Shown here piece after piece: positions 5,703 through 9,053 of a stretch of 9,053 bases of DNA (its first letter is position 1; each line of letters starts with the position of its first letter). This DNA is from Paraclostridium ghonii (GTDB lineage: Bacteria > Bacillota > Clostridia > Peptostreptococcales > Peptostreptococcaceae). The notes beneath the pieces are model-generated. The model was not told the origin of the DNA. It ran no database searches and saw only the letters and a list, made by a program, of their open reading frames with translations. The position numbers and the translations under genes were made by a program. The stretch covers positions 1-9,053 of the forward strand of contig NZ_JAKEDR010000147.1 in NCBI RefSeq assembly GCF_023653455.1, in the 5' to 3' direction.

Positions 5703-6857
5703 TTAGTCTATCATTTCTACAAAAGCTTCAAACCTAGTTCTTAATTGTTCTGTATCAGATTTAGAATAATCTGTTTCTATTGCCATGTAAGGCTTATTTT
5801 TAACATTATTTACAAATTGTTTAATTCTGTAGCTTTCTATATTAAACGTATGACATGCTTGAAGTACAACATCTATAACTCCATCTATCTTATACTCATC
5901 CATAAGTCTATCTATTAACTCTATTCTTGCATCATTATTTACCATACATGAACAAGCTATGTTTATATATTTTTTAGCAATTGCATCTATTGGGTCTGGA
6001 TTATTTTCATCTACTAGCTCATCATTGGATCTTATTCCACCACAAAGTTCGTATCCAACAACTACAGCTCCACTTTCTTCTATAGTTTTTACTATTTTTT
6101 CACTTACACCACCTATTGGACATCCTGTTATAAGAATCCTTGGCTTATCTTCACTTACAGGTCTTTCACCTTTTTCATATTTTTCTTTTATAGACGCTGT
6201 TAAATCTTTTATGCTTTGTTTTAACTCATCTCTGTCAAATTTAAATCCTGAATTGTATAAAACTTGATACATCTCAAACCCATTCATTGGAGGTGGTACT
6301 AATTTACCTAATTCATAAAACTCTTTTAGCAACCTTCTTTCTTCATTTTTATCTTTTATAGCATCTCTTATATCATCTTCAGTTATTTTCACTCCAAATT
6401 TATTTTCTATTTCTTCTTTTAAAACTACTATTTCATTTTTCCAAAGTTCAAATGAATACTTTCCATTTTTACTATTTGGAAGTTGCATTAAATGTAGATC
6501 TTTTATTTTTGATAATTCTTCATACATTTTCTTTTTACCATCACACGTAGTTTCTGCAATTAATAAATCTGAAAAATAAAAATATGGACAAGTATCTGTT
6601 ATTGCATGTCCAAAACTTGATTTTATAAGTGGACAAAGATTTCTTGGTAAAACCTTTTCAGCTGATGCTATTGGTTCTTCACTTACTCCACAAACACCAA
6701 CTGTTACAGCTTTTGCAGCCATAGGTATCTCAACTGGAGTAAATGCACAAAATACTCCAACTAATTTTTTTCCGCTCTCTTTTAATTCTTTCGCTTTTAT
6801 AAATCCATTTCTTCTAGCTTCACTAAATTCTTCGAACTTTTCTGGTAAAGATATCAT
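5703..6857 (-). CDS. 2-hydroxyacyl-CoA dehydratase D-like protein, likely double-cubane cluster protein (YjiM type)
   Basis: A 384-residue protein of the FldB/FldC/HgdB dehydratase family, which binds iron-sulfur clusters and receives electrons from an ATP-driven activase. Cysteines are plentiful and set in conserved blocks: GVFCAFTPVEIP (Cys37), VGVCGV (Cys56), PRNLCPLIKSS (Cys75), TDTCPYFYFSD (Cys90), ETTCDGKKKMYE (Cys105), ITGCPIGG (Cys246), GYELCGG (Cys272), IACSCM (Cys302, Cys304) and LQACHTFN (Cys335). True 2-hydroxyacyl-CoA dehydratases need two different subunits and usually a CoA-transferase nearby; here there is one subunit plus the activase, close in size to E. coli YjiM/YjiL. That layout matches the double-cubane-cluster proteins (DCCP), whose [Fe8S9] cluster reduces small molecules in an ATP-dependent way. 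The physiological substrate of that family is not settled. A GGGGGAG ribosome binding site lies about 8 bases before the start. Family sure; DCCP subtype likely. Confidence 0.88.
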   Translation of the reverse strand: MISLPEKFEEFSEARRNGFIKAKELKESGKKLVGVFCAFTPVEIPMAAKAVTVGVCGVSEEPIASAEKVLPRNLCPLIKSSFGHAITDTCPYFYFSDLLIAETTCDGKKKMYEELSKIKDLHLMQLPNSKNGKYSFELWKNEIVVLKEEIENKFGVKITEDDIRDAIKDKNEERRLLKEFYELGKLVPPPMNGFEMYQVLYNSGFKFDRDELKQSIKDLTASIKEKYEKGERPVSEDKPRILITGCPIGGVSEKIVKTIEESGAVVVGYELCGGIRSNDELVDENNPDPIDAIAKKYINIACSCMVNNDARIELIDRLMDEYKIDGVIDVVLQACHTFNIESYRIKQFVNNVKNKPYMAIETDYSKSDTEQLRTRFEAFVEMID

Positions 6858-6897
6858 TTAATTTCACTCCCCCATAATTTCACTATTTACATCAGAT

Positions 6898-6925
6898 TTT
6901 ATCACATTTGGTATTTTTATGTAAA
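6898..6925 (-). promoter_or_regulatory. Possible promoter of the dehydratase-like/activase operon
   Basis: On the minus strand TTTACA (6920-6925) and GATAAA (6898-6903) lie 16 bases apart, with the transcript predicted to start about 35 bases before the ATG at 6857. The -10 matches only four of six consensus bases. The 117-base gap after the antiporter gene also allows partial read-through from it. Confidence 0.4.
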
Positions 6926-6974
6926 ATAGTAAAAAACGATATTTATTAATCTAGATATAGTCTTTCGCTATAAT

Positions 6975-7928
6975 TTATTGTCTAATGATTATAAAAATCA
7001 TATACACTACATATGTAAAAATCAAAATTATACCTTCAAATCTATTTACCTGCTTTTTACTTATAGCAAATATATATGTCATTGCTGTAACAAAGAACAT
7101 AATAATCATATCAACGAATACTATAGGTTGAACATGTATAGTGTGTATTATTGATGATGAGCCTAAAACAAATAATATGTTAAATATGTTTGACCCTATT
7201 ATATTTCCCATAGCAATATCACTTTCACCTTTTTTAGCAGCTACAATACTCGTTACTAATTCAGGTAGTGATGTTCCTATAGAAACTATAGTAAGTCCAA
7301 CCAAATTTTCACTCATTCCTAAATCAATAGCTATATTTGTCGCACTATCTACAACTAAATTTCCGCCTATTATAATCCCTATGATTCCACCTATACTTAG
7401 CAATATACTTTTTACAATAGGATCTCTTGAATTACCTTGTTCAACATCCATTTCTTCTTTAGATGCTAGAGCCATCTCTAATAAATAGTACATAAATATA
7501 GAGAATAGAGCAAATAACATAAGTCCATCAGATCTTGTAAGTGCATTTTCATTATATCCTTGAAACTTTATATCATGAGATAATATAAGTAAAACCAAAG
7601 ATGCTAGAAGTGCAAATGGGAACTCTTTTATTATAGTTGTTTTTTGAACCCTTACAGGAGCTATTATAGCAGATACGCCTAAAACACATAATAGGTTAAA
7701 AATATTTGATCCTACTACATTGGCGATAGCTATATCATTTTGACCTTTCATAGCTGCTGAAATACTTACTGCTCCTTCTGGTGCACTTGTTCCAAATGCA
7801 ACTATTGTAAGCCCAATTATTATTGTAGGTATATTTAATGACTTTGCAATTGAAGATGCTCCAACAACAAAGAAATCAGCACACTTTATCAATACTATAA
7901 ATCCAATTAAAAGTATTATATACTTCAT
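6975..7928 (-). CDS. Calcium/sodium antiporter of the CaCA family (YrbG-like)
   Basis: A 317-residue membrane protein with about ten hydrophobic spans in two homologous halves, the usual size and layout of bacterial Ca2+/cation antiporters such as YrbG. The two inverted alpha repeats that form the ion sites are clear: GLTIVAFGTSAPEGAVSISAA followed by GSNIFNLLCVLG in the first half, and GLTIVSIGTSLPELVTSIVAA followed by GSNIFNILFVLG in the second. Both carry the ion-binding Glu in the GTSxPE motif. The first repeat reads PEG where the second reads PEL. An acidic stretch (KEEMDVEQ) marks the central loop between halves. The start has AAGGAG about 10 bases upstream. It would export Ca2+ or a similar cation against Na+ or H+ entry; ion specificity cannot be read from the sequence. 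It is divergent from the kinase gene across a palindrome, and lies on the same strand as the dehydratase-like operon, 117 bases away. Confidence 0.92.
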   Translation of the reverse strand: MKYIILLIGFIVLIKCADFFVVGASSIAKSLNIPTIIIGLTIVAFGTSAPEGAVSISAAMKGQNDIAIANVVGSNIFNLLCVLGVSAIIAPVRVQKTTIIKEFPFALLASLVLLILSHDIKFQGYNENALTRSDGLMLFALFSIFMYYLLEMALASKEEMDVEQGNSRDPIVKSILLSIGGIIGIIIGGNLVVDSATNIAIDLGMSENLVGLTIVSIGTSLPELVTSIVAAKKGESDIAMGNIIGSNIFNILFVLGSSSIIHTIHVQPIVFVDMIIMFFVTAMTYIFAISKKQVNRFEGIILIFTYVVYMIFIIIRQ

Positions 7929-7999
7929 AAAATTTTTACTCCTTTTTTAGATTTATATTAACCATATATAATAATATTTATTACATTTACTTACACTAC

Positions 8000-8005
8000 A
8001 TTATA
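8000..8005 (-). promoter_or_regulatory. Candidate -10 box for the antiporter gene
   Basis: A perfect TATAAT on the minus strand (8000-8005) directly abuts the palindrome at 8006-8025. The palindrome thus fills the -10/-35 spacer. No good -35 hexamer is seen at 8023-8028, so the promoter may be weak or activator-dependent. The leader to the ATG at 7928 would be about 65 bases. Confidence 0.4.
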
Positions 8006-8025
8006 AAATTGTATTAATACAATTT
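8006..8025. promoter_or_regulatory. Perfect 20-bp palindrome, probable operator
   Basis: AAATTGTATTAATACAATTT is its own exact reverse complement. It sits in the 177-base gap between the divergent antiporter and kinase genes, against the antiporter's likely -10 and about 25 bases upstream of the kinase's likely -35. No T-tract follows and no gene ends here, so it is not a terminator. Its length and symmetry suggest a site for a dimeric helix-turn-helix regulator. The regulator is not encoded in this window and the motif matches none I can name with confidence. Confidence 0.6.
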
Positions 8026-8049
8026 ATTTATTTTACATTTATATATAAA

Positions 8050-8096
8050 TTGATCTATTTTAATAGTAATATATACTTATACTTTATTTAAAGGAG
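8050..8096 (+). promoter_or_regulatory. Promoter and ribosome binding site of the pyridoxamine kinase gene
   Basis: TTGATC (8050-8055) and TATACT (8072-8077) are 16 bases apart; a second TATACT overlaps at 8078-8083 but at a poor distance. AAGGAG at 8091-8096 lies 9 bases before the ATG at 8106. The leader would be only about 20 bases. Confidence 0.5.
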
Positions 8097-8105
8097 TTTT
8101 GTTTT

Positions 8106-8930
8106 ATGGTAAAAAAGGTAGCTGCTATCCATGATTTATCCGGAATAGGAAGATGTTCTTTAACTGTAGCACTTCCAATACTCTCAGCTTTAAAAGTTCA
8201 GTGTTGCCCATTTCCAACAGCTATACTGTCAAGTCAAACAAATTTTCCAAAGTATTCATTTTTAGATTTAACAAATGAAATGAATAACTATAAAAACATT
8301 TGGACTGATCTTGATATAAGTTTTGATTGTATATATAGTGGATTTTTAGGGTCTAAAGATCAAATCGATATAGTTTTAAGTTTTATAGGTGAAAATAAAA
8401 ATTCATTAGTAATCGTAGATCCTGTAATGGGGGATGATGGAGATTTATATCCTATATTCGATATTGATATGTGTAAAAAAATTAAGAGTCTTGTACAAAA
8501 ATCAGATATAGTTACACCTAATTTAACAGAGGCTCTTATACTAATTGAAGAAGATTTTAAAAATATAGAATTAAAAAAATCTAATCTTATACATATTGCA
8601 AAACAAGTTTCTGATTTAGGGCCTAGTAAAGTTGTTATTACTGGTATAAAAATTGAAGACAGAATTTATAATTTATCTTTTGACAAATTACTAGATGAAA
8701 TATATTTCACATCTTCTCCTTTTAACAATATATCTTATAGTGGAACTGGAGACATATTTACTTCCATCCTTACTGGTATGTTATTGAATGGACACTCATT
8801 GAAAAATAGTGTAATTAAAGCTAATAACTTTATTAGTAAGGTTATTTTATATACATCTAATTTTAATACTGATAAAAATGACGGAGTTATGTTTGAAATG
8901 TTTTTAAGTGAGCTTACAAGCCAAAATTAG
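8106..8930 (+). CDS. Pyridoxamine/pyridoxal kinase (PdxK/PdxY-like, ribokinase superfamily)
   Basis: A 274-residue cytoplasmic kinase of the ribokinase fold, in the pyridoxal/pyridoxamine kinase branch. It would phosphorylate the 5'-hydroxyl of pyridoxal, pyridoxamine or pyridoxine with ATP in vitamin B6 salvage. Motifs in order: AAIHDLSGIGRCSLT near the N-terminus (substrate-pocket segment of PdxY-type enzymes), FDCIYSGFLGS, VIVDPVMGDDG (about residues 102-112, metal/ATP region), VTPNLTEA, and the anion-hole and catalytic motif SGTGD with Asp216 as base. Length is close to the usual 280-290. The related ThiD (HMP kinase) is the main alternative; the HDLSG start and the DPVMGDDG motif favour a pyridoxamine kinase. 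No other B6 or thiamin gene is nearby, so the context gives no extra support. It stands alone between its promoter and terminator and is divergent from the antiporter across a palindrome that may regulate one or both genes. Confidence 0.85.
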   Translation: MVKKVAAIHDLSGIGRCSLTVALPILSALKVQCCPFPTAILSSQTNFPKYSFLDLTNEMNNYKNIWTDLDISFDCIYSGFLGSKDQIDIVLSFIGENKNSLVIVDPVMGDDGDLYPIFDIDMCKKIKSLVQKSDIVTPNLTEALILIEEDFKNIELKKSNLIHIAKQVSDLGPSKVVITGIKIEDRIYNLSFDKLLDEIYFTSSPFNNISYSGTGDIFTSILTGMLLNGHSLKNSVIKANNFISKVILYTSNFNTDKNDGVMFEMFLSELTSQN

Positions 8931-8964
8931 ACACTTAAATTTTTAATTTAAGTGTCTAATTTTT
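8927..8964. terminator. Bidirectional terminator between kinase gene and right-edge gene
   Basis: TTAGACACTTAAAT (8927-8940) and ATTTAAGTGTCTAA (8946-8959) form a perfect 14-bp stem with a 5-base loop. A T5 tract follows on the plus strand (8960-8964), and on the minus strand the stem is followed by TTTT (8923-8926). It includes the kinase stop codon and sits just beyond the stop of the leftward gene at 8970, so it can serve both convergent transcripts. Confidence 0.9.
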
Positions 8965-8969
8965 ATAAT

Positions 8970-9053
8970 TTAATGATTCTTTTCTAAAAGTTCATAGTTT
9001 ACTTTTAATTTAAATTTATTATCTTTTAATACAATTTTATATCCACTTAAATA
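8970..9053 (-). CDS. 3' end of an unidentified leftward gene, partial
   Basis: The minus strand is open from the window edge to a TAA at 8970-8972, giving the last 27 residues YLSGYKIVLKDNKFKLKVNY followed by ELLEKNH. Composition and codon use look coding, and the stop lies right beside a hairpin able to terminate leftward transcription, which supports a real gene end. The fragment is too short to name; alternating hydrophobic and charged residues suggest a beta-rich, soluble end. An open frame of this length could also arise by chance in AT-rich DNA. Confidence 0.5.
   Translation of the reverse strand, partial: YLSGYKIVLKDNKFKLKVNYELLEKNH

Noticed and set aside
5703..6857. Subunit of a classical heterodimeric 2-hydroxyacyl-CoA dehydratase
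   Set aside because: No second dehydratase subunit or CoA-transferase lies beside it, and the one-subunit-plus-activase layout fits YjiM/YjiL or DCCP better. Kept only as an alternative.
6900..6975. Terminator between the antiporter and dehydratase-like genes
   Set aside because: There is a 5-bp TATAG/CTATA hairpin and a separate T6 tract on the minus strand, but they are too weak and too far apart to form a convincing terminator.
1..9053. CRISPR arrays, tRNA/rRNA genes, insertion sequences, prophage or toxin-antitoxin modules
   Set aside because: I saw no regularly spaced direct repeats, tRNA-like folds, transposase or integrase frames, or paired small toxin/antitoxin genes on either strand.

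Overview
This is an AT-rich window with Firmicutes-style Shine-Dalgarno sequences (AGGAG, GGAGG and G-run variants) and compact hairpin-plus-T-tract terminators. The clearest taxonomic marker is a peroxiredoxin-chitinase fusion of the CotE type, a spore coat protein known from Clostridioides difficile. Together with the codon usage (AGA for Arg, A/T-ending codons) this suggests an anaerobic, spore-forming member of the Peptostreptococcaceae or a close clostridial relative. The assignment is an inference from gene content; no rRNA is present.

Layout. At the left edge is the start of a leftward PP2C-type phosphatase gene that runs off the window (760 to 1). Next is a leftward gene for a small membrane protein with an Arg/Lys-rich tail (start 1157, stop 831), closed by its own terminator. 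Divergent from it is cotE (1310-3070, probable TTG start), ended by a perfect 19-bp hairpin. Then a sigma-A-type promoter with an extended -10 drives a long leader (about 3162-3482) that reads as a lysine riboswitch (L-box) with a transcription terminator. The leader precedes an NhaC-family transporter gene (3483-4904), so lysine or a similar amino acid is the likely substrate.

A convergent terminator separates this from a leftward block: a calcium/sodium-type cation antiporter (7928 to 6975), then a two-gene unit made of a 384-residue 2-hydroxyacyl-CoA-dehydratase-like protein (6857 to 5703) and its ATP-dependent activase (5689 to 4931). With only one dehydratase-like subunit and no CoA-transferase or second subunit beside it, the pair fits the YjiM/YjiL or double-cubane-cluster protein type better than a true dehydratase. 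Divergent from the antiporter is a pyridoxamine/pyridoxal kinase-like gene (8106-8930). The shared intergenic region carries a perfect 20-bp palindrome that looks like an operator. The kinase ends in a hairpin shared with a leftward gene of which only the last 27 codons are visible.

The genes do not form one pathway. They read as an ordinary chromosomal mosaic of single-gene and two-gene transcription units. The points most worth following are the riboswitch-controlled NhaC transporter, the compact CotE variant, the DCCP-like redox pair and the palindrome at 8006-8025.
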